64,000 bases of DNA from positions 12,909,233 to 12,973,232 of the forward strand of contig NC_090184.1 of assembly GCF_024679245.1 (NCBI RefSeq). The letters are read 5' to 3'. This stretch comes from Pseudorasbora parva. Taxonomy: Eukaryota; Chordata; Actinopteri; Cypriniformes; Gobionidae. This document shows positions 1 to 14,702 of the stretch, in pieces. The translations under genes and the position numbers were made by a program. The notes under the pieces were generated by a model that saw only the letters and a program-made list of their open reading frames with translations, did no database searches and was not told the origin of the DNA. How positions within the stretch are numbered: position 1 is the stretch's first letter; the number at the start of each line of letters is the position of its first letter.

Positions 1-401
1 TCTATAGTTGTGTTTTTTCTAGGCATTGGGATTTAAAACATGCCCTGCTAGCTCTGGGATGCAGTTCCTCTTGTGTCTTTTATTTAGTTGGAGTGTCATT
101 CTCTACATCATTAAGACTCATTCCTCCGTACTATGGGAGATCGGGCCTTCTGCTCTGCAGCCCCTAGTCTGTGAAATGATCTCCCTGACCACCTGCGGAC
201 CCCACAGAGTGTAAGTGTTTTTAAGCGTGGTCTTAAAACCCTCATTTTTAGCAGAGTTTTTGATTGATTTGTTACCTCTTAATTTTTCAGTTTTATTTAT
301 TTTATTTTATTTATTGTTGTTGATTGTTTTAATTCTGTGAGCACTTTGAGATTTTGTTTAATATAACGTGCATTACAATTAAATGTATTATTATTATTAT
401 T
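1..401 (+). mobile_element. 3' end of an L2-like LINE
   Basis: One reading frame gives the end of an L2/CR1-type reverse transcriptase ORF (a stretch like CSPSLWNDLPDHLR, degenerate here), followed by a short untranslated tail. The element ends in an ATT-repeat run at about 384-401, the usual 3' signature of L2-clade LINEs. It is 5'-truncated by the window edge and carries stops, so it is a dead copy in an adam9 intron. The clade is inferred from the tail and the ORF end only. Confidence 0.6.
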
Positions 402-689
402 GTTTGGCAGTTTATGCCATGAGAGTGATTAGAGTTAAACAGTAAATGTTTAACAGTAAGGGCTTTGTTCTATCATGTGTGATGTCCGAGTGACTAAAAG
501 AGACCCCCTTGGCAGTTGCAATCTCTGACAAGGTTAAAAGCAGATTCTGAGCTAAAAATGGATAAACAAATAAAGTCTGTAGTTAAATCTAATTTTTTTT
601 TTCACTTAAAAAATCTTAGCAAAAACCAAGCCTTTTCTATCTCTGACAGATTTTGAGAGAGCTATTTCTGTGGTTGTTTTCTCTCTAGA

Positions 690-1110
690 ATGATTATTGT
701 AATGCACTGTATGCTCATGCTGGGATTGAAAAAAAACCCCGGCATGCTCGCAAAACCTACAAAATGCTGCAGCCAGATTGATTAAATCAGCCAAGAGAAC
801 GGATCATGTTACACCTTTATTGAGATCCTTAAATTGGCTGCCAGTCGAGTATAGAGTACATTACAATATTATTGTTCTGGTTTTTAAAGCGCTACATAAT
901 TTGGCACCATCATAACTTTCTGAGTAATTGTCTGTATACATCCCATCCAGGTCATTGAGTTCGGAAAATCTAAATCTCCTTGTGACTGTAAGAACAAATT
1001 TTAAACAAAGGTGACAGAGCATTTTCTCGAGTCGGCCCTAAACTGTGGAATGACCTTCCACACTCAGTCAGATCAGCAAAGTGAAGCACACTGGGCAACA
1101 CCTGTTGTAT
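690..1110 (+). mobile_element. L2-like LINE reverse transcriptase remnant
   Basis: With frameshifts, the plus strand reads like the C-terminal part of an L2/CR1-like reverse transcriptase: a DYCNALYA-type start, then QNAAARLIKSAKR, then SLNWLPVEYRVHY. The same protein segment appears in better shape at 44504-44830, so the two are copies of one family. Stops and small indels show decay. It abuts the Tc1-like element at 1161. Confidence 0.65.
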
Positions 1111-1160
1111 TATGTGTGCTATATATACGTACATAATATATGCACACACATACATATACA

Positions 1161-3692
<2,532 letters not shown>

Positions 3693-3860
3693 ATTGGTAA
3701 CACTTTACAATAAGGTTGCATTAGTATTAATGTATTAACTAACATTAACTAACCATGAGCAGTACATTTGTTACTGCATTTGTTAATCTTTGTTAACGTT
3801 AGTTAATAAAAAAAACAGCTGTTCATGGTTTGTTCATGTTAGTTCTTGGTGGTTAATTGG
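3693..3860. mobile_element. MITE fragment, TGGTAACACTTTACAATAAGG family
   Basis: Starts with TTGGTAACACTTTACAATAAG and continues with repeated TTAACATTAGTTAA-type words. A fuller, foldback copy of the same family lies at 8629-8982, and a short piece at about 11376-11415. The right end is not preserved here. Confidence 0.65.
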
Positions 3861-3907
3861 TAAGATTGTGATTCCTATTTCATTACAATGGCAGGCCATT
3901 TGCCAAT

Positions 3908-4351
3908 TTAAAGGTCCCATGGCATGACATTTTTATTTTATGAGGTTTTTCAACATTAATTTGAGATCCCCTAGCCTGGATATTGTCCCCAATTGGCTAG
4001 AAATGTTGATCGGTGTAAACCGAGTTCTGGCTGTCTTTCTCTGCCTTTGAGAAAATGAGAGCCCAGACGAGCTGATCTTGAATTGTCCCGTTATGACGCG
4101 AGCTGCTTGCGAGTCGCGCCTGACTAAACCACGCCCCCTCCACACATAATGGGTGTTTTCACTGAAGTCTCACAGCAGACACGCCTCTTGAAACAGAGCA
4201 TTCCAGCCAGAGGGCTAATATCAGTATAGAAAAAAATGCCTTTAATTTCTAAATTGTGACATTTTTTGATGTAAAAACCATACTATCAATATAAGTACAC
4301 ATCAGGAACCATTATAAAATAATAAAAGAATCCATGCCATGGGACCTTTAA
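3908..4351. mobile_element. TTAA-flanked MITE (AAGGTCCCATGGCATG ends)
   Basis: Inverted ends read TTAAAGGTCCCATGGCATG at the left and its complement CATGCCATGGGACCTTTAA at the right, so TTAA lies at both borders. No transposase ORF. TTAA target sites are typical of piggyBac-type transposition; that origin is inferred from the borders only. Confidence 0.75.
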
Positions 4352-4851
4352 CAGACATTACACACATTCTGTCATAGGTATTTATTGAAATATACATGCA
4401 TGACAGAGTTTGAAGTTATGAAGAGTTTAACAATTTTACAACTGAGAATTAATTCATCAGTTTTGATGAACAAGCCATGTGCATTCAGTTATTGTGGAAA
4501 CTGTAGACAACTTGCCCAAACCACATGCAATTTGCTTAAATCAATAAGAAATTCAAGTCTGACATGAACAAGAACAATTACAAGTTCAGAGATCTGAATT
4601 ATTTTTTATTATTATTATAACAGGAGTTTTTACAAGAGCCCAGAACTTGTAATTAACTTGAAGTAATTGACAGCTTCAGCGATTATAAAGGGAGCACCAT
4701 TTGAGAGCACTTTCTGTACATACTTTATTCTCTTTTTAAATAAACAGTTGGTTTTTCATACTGCTAAGAGAAGAAATGACTATAAGTGGGAGTTGATCCA
4801 ATAAATTTCCATTCCAGGAGTCATTCCTGAAATTGAAATTATTGACATAGT

Positions 4852-5418
4852 TAGGCCTGTCACGATAGCAAATTTTGCTGGACAAGAAATTGGCCAAGAA
4901 ATTATTGTGATAAACGATAATATTGTCGTTCTGAGACCATTTTCATCTAAAATAATGATAATGGCATAAAAATGCAGGTACATCTTTTCAAAGATCAATA
5001 AACTTTAATTTCTAAAGACTATTTAACACTAAAAATGGAAAACATTTTAGATAACCACAATAAATGAACAAAACAACCAAAACAATAAAAGCATGGACTC
5101 TCAGTCTGGAGTGCGCGGAGTGCGCGGGACCCCATTTCGCTTGCCATTGTGCCATCAAATTTCTTAACTTTGCATGTGGCTCTGCAACCGAAGAAGAGCC
5201 ATGAGTTCCAGACGAATCTGCTGGCCGAAAATGACATCTCATCACGCCGCACCTGGTCGGCGCGTCGCGTATAAACACCTCCCCAAACGGACGCAGTCAA
5301 CGAGAGTCGAGGAAAACAAAAAAGCATGCAAATGGCAATTATCGCGGCCAGAAAAATTATCGAGCTCATTTATTTTATCGTGCAATTAACTGATTAATCA
5401 ACTATCGCGACAGGCCTA
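4852..5418. mobile_element. Non-autonomous hAT-like element
   Basis: Ends are imperfect inverted repeats: TAGGCCTGTCACGATAGC at the left, CTATCGCGACAGGCCTA at the right. It is flanked by near-identical 8-mers, GACATAGT (4844-4851) and GACATAAT (5419-5426), as expected for a hAT target duplication with one later substitution. 567 bp, with no transposase frame. Confidence 0.75.
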
Positions 5419-5728
5419 GACATAATAATAACCATAGCAAGCCAGAGTTAATCACAAACTCTTGCTTTGCTATCTGGTTAGAATTGTTTGGTTTTGTCAA
5501 CTTAACTTAATAAAGTTGAAGTTTATTCAACTCACTTCTTGTGATAAGGAGCTAGAAAAATGACACACAGAGGCCTCAGAGCATTGATGGTGTCACAAAG
5601 TCAAAGTATTATACATATAAAATGTTCAATAATTTCAATAATATGTATTAAAATATGTTTTTATAAGCGTTTTTTAAAAGAAATGTAGAAAGTGTAAGTA
5701 AAACTTACTTTAAACAGAGTAAGTAAAC

Positions 5729-6380
5729 TTAAAGGTGCACTATGCAGCTTTTGTCCACTGGAGGGCGCCTATGCAAAACAAATGCGTAGTTTGATGACGC
5801 AAAGTGTGAGCGGAGCATCTTGGGAGATGTGGTCTTCTCATCACAGCCGGTGAAAAATAGGACTCGGGCAGAAATCACGTTCATGCATGCGGTTATTAAC
5901 GTTACTGTAGTCTAAAGCAGAGCAGGACCGAGTGTTATGGACCTGAGCAAAGCTGCTGGAGCGATTGTTAAACAAATACCCGCCTAGCGAATACCTGGAC
6001 TTTTATTATGACGGGACAGGACTCATTTGCCGAGCGCCTGCACAGATCCGCTCTTCCGGTTATGATTTTGAGGTAATGGAGCTCTGTTTATCATATTAGA
6101 TACATTTAAGTGTGTTTAAAACGATGTTATGACGTTACTCCGTGCGTTCAGTTGTTCACACTGCTAAGAGTAAAGCGCTCCTGCCAAATAAAAGCCGAAA
6201 CTGAGGGTAACGCAGATATGACGCAATTGACAGGCGACTCTCTCAAATGCAATGCTGCAACGTCCCTGTCCTTAGTTAAAATAGCAATTTTCTCACAATT
6301 TACAAATAGTTGGAAACATCTGGGATACTGTAGGTACTCTGGATATTTTATTGCAAAAATACTACATAGTTCACCTTTAA
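5729..6380. mobile_element. TTAA-flanked MITE (AAGGTGCACTATGCAGC ends)
   Basis: Left end TTAAAGGTGCACTATGCAG, right end ACTACATAGTTCACCTTTAA; the outer bases are inverted and TTAA is present on both sides. The inner left segment (CCACTGGAGGGCGCCTATGC) recurs in reverse at 46423-46463. No coding capacity. Confidence 0.65.
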
Positions 6381-6452
6381 CATGAGAATTTTAAATTAAA
6401 ACCAAACACAAAATGTGTAGATTTTACTTGAAAACCACCATTCCACCATTTC

Positions 6453-6454
<2 letters not shown>

Positions 6455-6486
<32 letters not shown>
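6455..6486 (+). repeat. Homopolymer of 32 C
   Basis: An uninterrupted run of 32 cytosines. The length is likely to be unstable in sequencing and assembly. The glycine run of the antisense frame is an artefact. Confidence 0.97.
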
Positions 6487-6488
<2 letters not shown>

Positions 6489-7397
6489 AGTAAATCCAAC
6501 TCAAAATGTTTTACAGTGTAGCGGAACTCAGAGATTAAGTCATCGCAATGAAAGAAAGCATGACACATCTCAGTTGCATGAAGCAAACACTGAGTGACTA
6601 AATTCAGGTCAAGGCCAGTGACTCAAATTACATCTCTCTCCAGACATTTATCTCTATCTGTGAACACAACGATAAAGAACTTCACTGGGAATGCATTTCC
6701 CGTTCTCCTTTCACACATTCCACACTATAAAAACAGTTTTAAATACAGCAAAGACTATTGAGCTTTTTTTTTTTTAAATGTAAAGAATTTTCTCTATCTT
6801 AAAATTTCACATTTGTTTCAATGTGTTACTTGCCATTTCTTAGAAATTCCTAGTAAATTACAGAGCACAAATTGTTCCTATACCATTTTTTCAGTGTATA
6901 TACCTTCTTCTGCATTTTTTAAAATAAGTTTTGTGCTTCTATTACAGTCATGTAAAACTGAATTCCAGTTAGTGTGAGTAATGCAGCTCTTCCCAGAACT
7001 ACTCTACTGCTCTTGGCATCAGATGCTGTGTGAGTGTTGCATCAACAATTACAACAGCACCATGATGATACACAGCAGCTGTTCTCACCGGTGCCATTCT
7101 GCGCATAGAACAAGGTGAAAATAGCGTAGAACTTGTGAGGCGAGAGCAGCGGTAAGTTTCATTTTTGTGGTATGAAAGAATATATCAACATTACACTACT
7201 GAATGCCAGTGCTTTGTTTTTGCAGTCTATAAAGTGGCTGATTTGAGTGTTCTTGGTCTCACATCCTATGTGTCTGAGCTCTGAGCATAAGCCAAATAAA
7301 AATAAACCAATCCTCAAGCTCTCAGTTCAGACTGAGGGTGATGCTGGGTATACACATACAGACATTAAAAAGGTAAAAGTGTAAAATAGCAAAAGCA
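6487..7397. other. adam9 intron 4 sequence, no gene seen
   Basis: AT-rich intronic DNA. I looked for the next adam9 exon (the cysteine-bearing middle of the prodomain) on the minus strand from here down to position 1 and did not find it, so that exon probably lies left of the window. Confidence 0.55.
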
Positions 7398-7702
7398 TTA
7401 AATGGATAGTTCACACAAAAAGAAAAATTCTGTCATCATTTAGTCACGCTCAAGTTGTTCCAAACCTGTATAAATTTCTTTCACAATTTTCTTTCAACAC
7501 AAAGGAAGATATTTGGAAGAATGTTTTTAACCAAGCAGATCTTGGCAGCCATTGACTACCATAGTATTTTTTCATAGTAAACATTCATCCAAATATCTTC
7601 CTTTGTGTTCAGAAGAAGAAAGAAATTCATACAGGTTTGGAACAACCTGAGTGTGACTAAATGATGACAAAATTATTAGTTTTGGGTGAACTATCCCTTT
7701 AA
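7398..7702. mobile_element. Palindromic TTAA-flanked MITE
   Basis: A foldback element: the left arm reads TTAAATGGATAGTTCACAC, and the right arm ends GTGAACTATCCCTTTAA. The inner arms also pair (CCAAACCTGTATAAATTTC against its complement near 7630). TTAA borders both ends. This is an abundant type of cyprinid interspersed repeat; a relative starts at 29855. Confidence 0.8.
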
Positions 7703-7740
7703 GTATGTAATATCGTCATACGCAAATCTCTATTGATTTT

Positions 7741-7853
<113 letters not shown>

Positions 7854-8110
7854 TGATAGCCAATCAATTTGCTGTAAATGACAAAGATTCTGTAAAATAA
7901 ATAAATTATTAGTGATAATAATCCATTTAGAAACAGATTTGACAGAAATGGGACACAGCTGGGAAAAAATGGGAAAAATGGGAAAAAAGTGCTAAAACTG
8001 CCTGGTTTTACATGCTTTCACTTGTTTAACCAAGTGCTAGTGTGACATAACATTTCTGGGAAAAACGTGGGCAAAAAGATTCCTTCAGATTTCTGTGTTT
8101 GGTGACTTAC

Positions 8111-8189
8111 CGTCATGTTTGGTCTCTCGGTGACCAGCGAGCCATCTTTGGCATAAGAGTACACAGTGAAATCCTCTGGAAGAAGCAAT
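8111..8189 (-). CDS. adam9: adam9 exon 4 (prodomain), last exon in the window
   Basis: Minus-strand exon of 79 nt with a consensus acceptor (TTTTCCCTCAG before 8189) and donor (GTAAGT below 8111). Its first base completes a Glu codon split with exon 3. It then encodes LLLPEDFTVYSYAKDGSLVT and ERPNMT. Human ADAM9 has a closely similar stretch at this point of its prodomain, recalled from knowledge of the family. The phase fits exon 3 exactly (2 + 1 nt). Downstream exons (Cys-switch region, metalloprotease, disintegrin, EGF, transmembrane, tail) lie beyond the left edge, so catalytic residues cannot be checked. Confidence 0.9.
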
Positions 8190-8628
8190 CTGAGGGAAAA
8201 ATAAAATAAAAATAAATCACACAACTATTTATGATTCATTATTACAGGTATTTAATACCCTCCTGCATCACGCACAGACTGTCAAAACATACTCTGGTAA
8301 AGATTATCTGCACATCCCTAAAATTGGTGAAACATTATTGTTTAAATGTTTTGGTTAGTTTTTTTTTTTTAAAGAAAACAATGTATATTATTAATATTTT
8401 AGGATAAAATTGCATTACAGGGGCTGCATTTTTTAAAACGTATAATGTTCTCAGAGGTCCACTTATAATGTTATCAAGACTTCTACATCAAAAAACTCTT
8501 TTGATAGGCATGCCGATACAAGACTTGGAAGTAAAAGCCCACTGCTATGATGGCGTAACAGCGTAACATTCCAAAGCATTAACCCCATAATTCCTAAAGC
8601 AAAGGAAAGAACAGCAAATCACAACTAT

Positions 8629-8982
8629 GGTAAAACTTTACAATGAGGTTCATTAGCTAACATTAGTTAACAACTTTAGTTAACATGTATTAATAATGAA
8701 CTGCAGATCTAAAGCATTTATTAATCTTTGTTAATGTTAACTCCAGCATTTACTAATACATTATTCAAATCAAAAGTTGTATTAGTTAACATTAGTTAAT
8801 GCACTGTGAACTAACATGGACAAACAATGAACAGCAGTATGTTAACTTACTAACTAATAACTAACATTAACAAAGATTAATAAATATAGTAAGAAATCTA
8901 TTGCTCAATTTTAGTTCATGTTAGTTAATACATTAACTAATGTTAACTAATGAACCTTATTGTAAATTGTTACCACAATGGT
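8629..8982. mobile_element. Foldback MITE, GGTAAAACTTTACAATGAGG family
   Basis: The left part GGTAAAACTTTACAATGAGG is mirrored by CCTTATTGTAAATTGTTACC near the right end, with inner TTAGTTAA words also inverted. The 9-mer CACAACTAT occurs on both flanks (8620-8628 and 8983-8991), which supports these borders as a target duplication. No coding capacity. Confidence 0.7.
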
Positions 8983-9167
8983 CACAACTATTCTGTTTTA
9001 CCGAGGCGCTACAGTATAAATACTTTTATCAAACGATCTGTATTAGACAAAACAACAGTGACACATGGTAAAAACCTGTTACTCACAATTTGTGATATTA
9101 TTGTCCCATCTAATGTAGTAGCACTGCATCATCATTTATTTTCAGTCTGCGTCAAACTGTATGTTGT

Positions 9168-9673
9168 TTAAAGGTCCCGTTCTTCGCGATTCCATCTTTC
9201 AAACTTTAGTTAGTGTGTAATGTTGCTGTTAGAGCATAAATAATACCTGTAAAATTATAAAGCTCAAAGTTCAATGCCAAGCGAGATATTTTAGATTTTA
9301 CAAGCACAGGCAAAAAAGGGGGCGTGGTCTTGTTGCTCTCCCACGTGGAGAAGAGCGCGCGCATTCAGTGCTTGCATCTCCCCGTGATAGTAAGAGGCGG
9401 GACCTTTCCGGGCAAAGTGCACTAAGCTGCTGTCCAATCACAACACGGGAAGCGCTGGCCCAATCAGAACTCGTTACGTGTTTCTGAAGGAGGGACTTCA
9501 TAAAACAAGGAAATCATCAGGCCGTTTTTAGGACAGAGGAAACAGCGCTGTACAGATAAGTAAATTGTGTGAAAAATACTGTTTTTTTTACACGCGAAAC
9601 ATGAACTCATGTTATATTGCACACTGTAAACATAATCAAAGCTTCAAAAACACGCAGAGAATGGGACCTTTAA
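9168..9673. mobile_element. TTAA-flanked MITE (AAGGTCCCGTTCTTC ends)
   Basis: Begins TTAAAGGTCCCGTTCT and ends AGAATGGGACCTTTAA; the ends are inverted with TTAA at both borders. The interior has a GC-rich stretch with CACGTGGAG- and CGCGCGCATTC-type words. No transposase frame. Confidence 0.7.
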
Positions 9674-9745
9674 AAAACGAATCTGCAGTAAAATTTAGCG
9701 AACAAACAAACTGTGTCCAACTGATGGAGTCTGTCTGGAACTTCA

Positions 9746-10555
9746 TTAAAGGGGTACTTCAGCGCTGGGAAGATGAATCTGTATTTAAACTGGGTCATCA
9801 ATGCAGTAGAAATGTGAAATTATTTTTGAATTTGGTGCCTTCTAGACTGAGAAAAGACAGAAAATGTATTTTTGTCCCATGGGGATGAAAGACCACAATT
9901 CCCAGAATGCTTCGCTGCCCTGTGAGGCCATTCCCAACTCCACCAACTTCATTACAGTGACTAGAGTTAGAGAAGACACTACAATTAAAAACTGAACGTG
10001 TCTGTTCAATATAATGAGTGAGGCACCGCGCGAGTATCACAGCACTGAGCACTAACTGCAGGAGTCAGATAAATGAGCTGATGAACTCTTGTAATGAGAG
10101 CTGAGGTAATCGCGACTACACTCGCGGCATACATTCACAACGCAAGTTCAGTCTGGCGCGTTTCAGTTTATGCCTTTGCAAGCTTAACTTTCATAGAAAT
10201 GAATTTGAGAAGTTAAAAGACTTACATTGCTCACCATAGCTCCGTTTAAATGATCCTGTAGCTGCAAGCTGAGCTATCCCTGCAAGCTGAGTGTTATCTC
10301 CCATCCCCCAATGCCGGATTCAAAACATGCGGAAATAGCTCCCTCTGCTGGCTGTAGTCTTTAGCCTCTGGGCAAACATTCCTCCTATGATGCAAAAATC
10401 GTCAATTTGCATCATAGGAGGAATTTTTCCAGAAATAAAATGCATAAATCTCTCGTTTCAGGGAGATATGAGGGGGGAAAGCACAATAATTTGAATATAC
10501 TACAGGGTTTCTACTGATACAAAGCCATATGCTAATCGCTGAAGTAACCCTTTAA
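9746..10555. mobile_element. TTAA-flanked MITE (AAGGGGTACTTCAGCG ends)
   Basis: Left end TTAAAGGGGTACTTCAGCG; right end CGCTGAAGTAACCCTTTAA. The inverted ends and TTAA at both sides define an 810-bp element. It contains the strong hairpin at 10378-10424. The open frame 9565-9888 crosses the borders of two repeats and is not a gene. Confidence 0.75.
10378..10424. repeat. Perfect hairpin, 19-bp arms
   Basis: ATTCCTCCTATGATGCAAA at 10378-10396 is exactly mirrored at 10406-10424 with a 9-nt loop. It lies inside the MITE 9746-10555. Confidence 0.9.
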
Positions 10556-11375
10556 CAACTAAATTCATCCATGCTTTCATAATGTTAGGATAGCAAGGAT
10601 GGGATGGCAATGCAAAGGCTGTTATTACACAACTTGGCACTTTAAAACATCTTGTAATCCTCAGAGGCATCTCTTGTTTTGTTGCTAGGGTAATTCTGTG
10701 TTTGCGTGTCTTTCCTATTTACTACTACATGACATGCGCAAATCGATAGGCGTTGATGCCGAAGTAGGTGTTGATCTTCTTATAGAGGCAGTCTTTCATC
10801 GCACCATGACAAAATGCCAAATTAGTCATTTTCCAAACTTGGTTTCTTTCAATAAAAGCAGTTTCTGGAGTAACAAAGAAGTTTAAAGTTCTGAAACTTA
10901 CAGGATATTTGAAGGACAATGACCTAATGTCAAATGCTCAAGGAAAGTATAATTTATCAAATTATGACTCCTTCAAATGTGATAGTAAAGAAATTATGTT
11001 ACAAAAGGTTTCAATTTCAAACAAATGCTGTTCTTCAAACTTTCCAACAAATAAATCCTAAAAAAACTGTATCCAGTTTTACACAAAAATATTAAGCAGC
11101 ACATCTGTTTTCAACACTGATAACAATCAGAAATCTTTCTTGAAATTATTATAATCGTTTCTGAAAGATCATCTAACACTGAAGAATGGAGTAATTGTGA
11201 TAAAGCTTTACCATCACAGTAATACATTACTTTTTAAATAAAATATATTAAATTAGAAAAAATATATATTTTAAATTGTAATATTTCACAGCATTACTGT
11301 TTCTGCTGTTTGATTGTTTTATCAAATAAATGCATTGGTGAGCATAAGAGACTTCTTTCAAAAACATAAAAAAAT
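10556..11375. other. adam9 intron 3 sequence, no gene seen
   Basis: AT-rich intronic DNA with no splice-bounded coding segment that I can recognise. Confidence 0.55.
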
Positions 11376-11486
11376 TGGTAACACTTTAAAATGAGGTTTC
11401 ATTAGTTAACAATAGTACCAAACCGTGACTTCAAAACCGAGGTACTTAAAGAACCTTCAGTTTTGTGTACGGTTACACCCCTATAC
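11376..11486. mobile_element. Fragments of two repeats (MITE end and hAT-like end)
   Basis: 11376-11415 repeats the TTGGTAACACTTTAAAATGAGG end of the MITE family seen at 8629. It runs into a segment ending GTACGGTTACACCCCTA (about 11486), which looks like the terminal inverted repeat of a hAT-type element (TAGGGGTGTAAC in reverse). Confidence 0.5.
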
Positions 11487-11957
11487 ATTACGGAAGTTAA
11501 ATGTGTTGTAACAGCGGCCTCATGTTGTCTTTAAATTGTGGTCTGTTTTTGCTTTCAGAGATAATGAAGATTTCAAGTTCCTCTTTTCTGCTTCCTCATT
11601 TTTGTTTTCCTAAGAATGCTGACAAGGGAGATGTACTCATCCAGATTTCACAAATGTCAGGGGTTCAAGTTTACCTGGAACACTGGGCTTGTTCTAAGAT
11701 TGTTTAAGATCTTAGATGATCTGAGAAGGGACCACATACTGTGTAAAAAATGTTATATCTGGTGATGAGCTGACCTTTATGTCACAACTCATCTGCAACA
11801 GACGGTAAGCATAGCTGGAAACCATAAAGTTTTCTGAACGAATTACCACACCTGCCACAACACATTTAGCACTGACTGTCTCAGTGTATTATGTGGTAAC
11901 ACAGTGTGTTATTTATATCTTATTTCAAAATGTGAAGCAGTTCACCTTTGTTAATGG

Positions 11958-11959
<2 letters not shown>

Positions 11960-12056
<97 letters not shown>

Positions 12057-12103
12057 ATTTTTTAAAAATATTTTTTAAATAAATAAATAAATAAATAAAT
12101 AAA
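11960..12103. repeat. (TA)n and (AAAT)n microsatellites
   Basis: A TA tract of about 90 bp (11960-12050), then a short AT-rich spacer and an AAAT tract near 12076-12103. The predicted ORF here is repeat-encoded. Confidence 0.95.
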
Positions 12104-12203
12104 AAATTGCTTTGATGGCACATCTTCAAAACATCTCCCAGCTCTGGGCCTTCAAAGAAGCAACAAACTGTCGAACTGAGGGGAAAAATAATTTATTTTC
12201 CCA

Positions 12204-12350
12204 CTTTATTTTAAGGTGTCCTTGTTACAGTGTAATTATACATTTATGTACAGAGTAATATAAATTAACATGTACTGATGACTATAGAGTAGGGTTAGGA
12301 ATAGGATTTGGTTTAGGGTAAGTTATAATTTATTTGTTACTTGTAATTTT
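12204..12350. mobile_element. Interspersed repeat fragment (AGGTGTCCTTGTTACAGTG)
   Basis: Contains AGGTGTCCTTGTTACAGTG followed by TAGGGTTAGGAATAGG-type words. The same end occurs inverted at about 37885-37928 (TACACTGTAACAAGGACA), so it is a dispersed repeat. Its class is not certain. Confidence 0.5.
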
Positions 12351-13127
12351 GCATAATTTATTATTACTACTACTACAGAAAATGTGTAATGTGTAGCTAC
12401 TCGAGTAGCTCAATATTAATTAAAGTGAAGAGCACAGAATGTTCTGGAGATTCAATAGATGTGTATTGGAGAGTTTTATATGACATGAGACACATTATGT
12501 GAGATAACATTCAAGAGAAGGAAAAGTGAAACGTTCACCCCTTTGTTCATCTGCATGACACATCTGATATTAACAAGGGACTTCATTTGTGTGGCAATGA
12601 CTAAATGAAGCAATATTTCAAACAACTTATGAAATACATAAAGAGCAGACTTTTGTTACACAATGTAAATGCATATGCATAGTGTAAATACAACAATGTA
12701 CACAAGTAAACAAGTCCAAATTCTAAAAGCTTTAGTCTCACTGTTATTTAAGAAAGGAGAACACGTTGAAAATAAAAAATTTAAGCTTAGTCTATGCCAA
12801 GCATTAACTTAAATGAGGCCCAAATGCTGAGAGGTGAAAAAGCTGACAGTGTTAAAACATTGTCCCATTCTGAATAAGCTTCTGAACTACAACAAAGGCA
12901 GACATTTTACAACAGAACAATCTAGTAAGTAACCATAAGGTAATTAATTTAAGAAAGGCCTATATTAGGAATAAAGGAGATACATTAGTCTTTTCACACA
13001 TAATAATATGAATTACTTTTAAAAACCAATATGCTTATGCTGCTCACCAAGGATTCATTTTTTTAATAGTACTATTGTGGACTTTTATAAAAAAAAAAAA
13101 AAACTTACTTTTCTATATGAATACATT
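12351..13127. other. adam9 intron 3 sequence, no gene seen
   Basis: AT-rich intronic DNA. No exon or mobile-element end is apparent. Confidence 0.5.
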
Positions 13128-13214
13128 TTAAAGGGGTGATGAATTGAGAAATCAACTTTCCCTTGAGCTTTTGATATATAAAAGGTCATGGTAATATGAC
13201 AATATCCTCTAGTT
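13128..13214. mobile_element. Left part of a TTAA MITE interrupted by a hAT element
   Basis: Begins TTAAAGGGGTGATGAATTG. It is cut at 13214 by the hAT insertion 13215-16020 and resumes at 16021 after the duplicated CTCTAGTT. The right terminus was not found before 16632. Confidence 0.65.
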
Positions 13215-14533
13215 CAGGGGTCTTCAACTAAAATTGCTTGGGGTCCAGTGAATGAACCTTCCTCACCGGCCGAGGTCCGGACAAAAACATGAATTGATGT
13301 TTTTTTGCCAGACTAAAGAAATGAGTGTAGAATTTAAAAAAGAAAAATGTATTTATTGAACAAAATATAATATGTTCTCATATAGATCTTTTCATATTGT
13401 TAAAGCAAAATCCTTCACAAAATGTATTCCATTTTGAGGTTGTTCTGTTTAAGTTGCGTTGGTACAAAATATCTAAATTCAACCAGTAGCAATGTCTGAC
13501 AAAAAATATGATGAATTAAAAAAGGGGTTCATCTCTAAATCTGCACTAAAAATTCATTAATTTCAACTTAGCAACTAAAGTGCCTTTTCTGCTGAACTGA
13601 GATAAACAGTAACAATCAATGAACACAAATCCTCCTGGTTAAAAAACAAAACAGAAATCTTATAACATAATTTTATGTTCATTCACATGTATAGTCTCTA
13701 CCTAACTAAATGTAGGCTATCTTCAGCACTGTGCTTCAAATTGCACTGGTAAAAAAATAATTTGCAATATCATCCAGAAACACAAACAGACAAAAAGAAA
13801 GTGCCGTGTTGGAAAAATATAAACGTGCAAGAAACATTTTCTCTTTATTTTAACTGTTCCTTTAAATCCAGAAAAACTTAAATAACCTCAAATAACATTT
13901 CAAAAGGCAGAGCTGAGTTGAACTTAAAGACGAAACGGAAGCATAAAAAATCCTGGTTCTAAAAAAAAAAAATAAACAATAAATTAAAAAAGTGCATAGG
14001 CTACATTGTCTGAACTTCAGTGCATGGGACAAATTGGCTCATTTATTTTCTGCGCACTTACCTCAGACTGCTGAGGATAAGGTGTCTTTAAAATGTGTAT
14101 GGCTGAATCCGAAATCGCCCCTATACCCTAAATAAGGCATTATTTGAACGGCCATTTGTAGTGGTGTCCGAAACCACAGTGGACATGTGTGAGTGCACTC
14201 ATTCAATCACATGTTGCACCGCAATAACGAATGTACAGCCGATGTACACACAACAGCTGTCCGACTTCACGCACTCGTTTTCATTCACTCCTACAAGTGA
14301 ACTGTAATAGTGGACTAACGTAGGGAATAGTGAATGAGGGTTAAGGGGCCAACTTCTGATTCAGACTGTTTTAAACGCCGCTTTCTGCTCTCAAGTCTCT
14401 TCACTGCACGAGTGACTGCGCGTCTGATCATAGCAACAGTGAGCATAGTAACGTAGCCTAAACGGGATCGCACACTGGACTGAAGCTCAGCGGCGCGTCT
14501 CAGGATCTCACACCGGACGCACACATTATACGC

Positions 14534-14702
14534 GCAAGTAAGTTTTGAATCGACTTCTGACAGAAGGGCTGCATGATGTATTAAATTTATATTATATTTC
14601 CCTAATACCATCCATGTACATACTGATTTCACCCTGTGCTACAAGAGATACCCATCGTGCAGCTCTTCTGTCAGAAGTCGATTCAAAACTGAGCTTGCGT
14701 GT
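14534..14702. repeat. Inverted repeat inside the hAT element
   Basis: The segment around 14543-14568 (AGTTTTGAATCGACTTCTGA followed by CAGAAG) is repeated in reverse at about 14664-14692, giving arms of about 40 bp with an 80-90 nt loop. The two ORFs predicted here share this palindrome and are not genes. Confidence 0.8.

Noticed and set aside
6961..7140. A possible exon near 7.0-7.1 kb
   Set aside because: No frame on either strand has both splice signals and similarity to ADAM or any family I know.
9565..9888. 107-aa plus-strand ORF
   Set aside because: Spans the border between two TTAA MITEs (ending 9673 and starting 9746), so it is chance.
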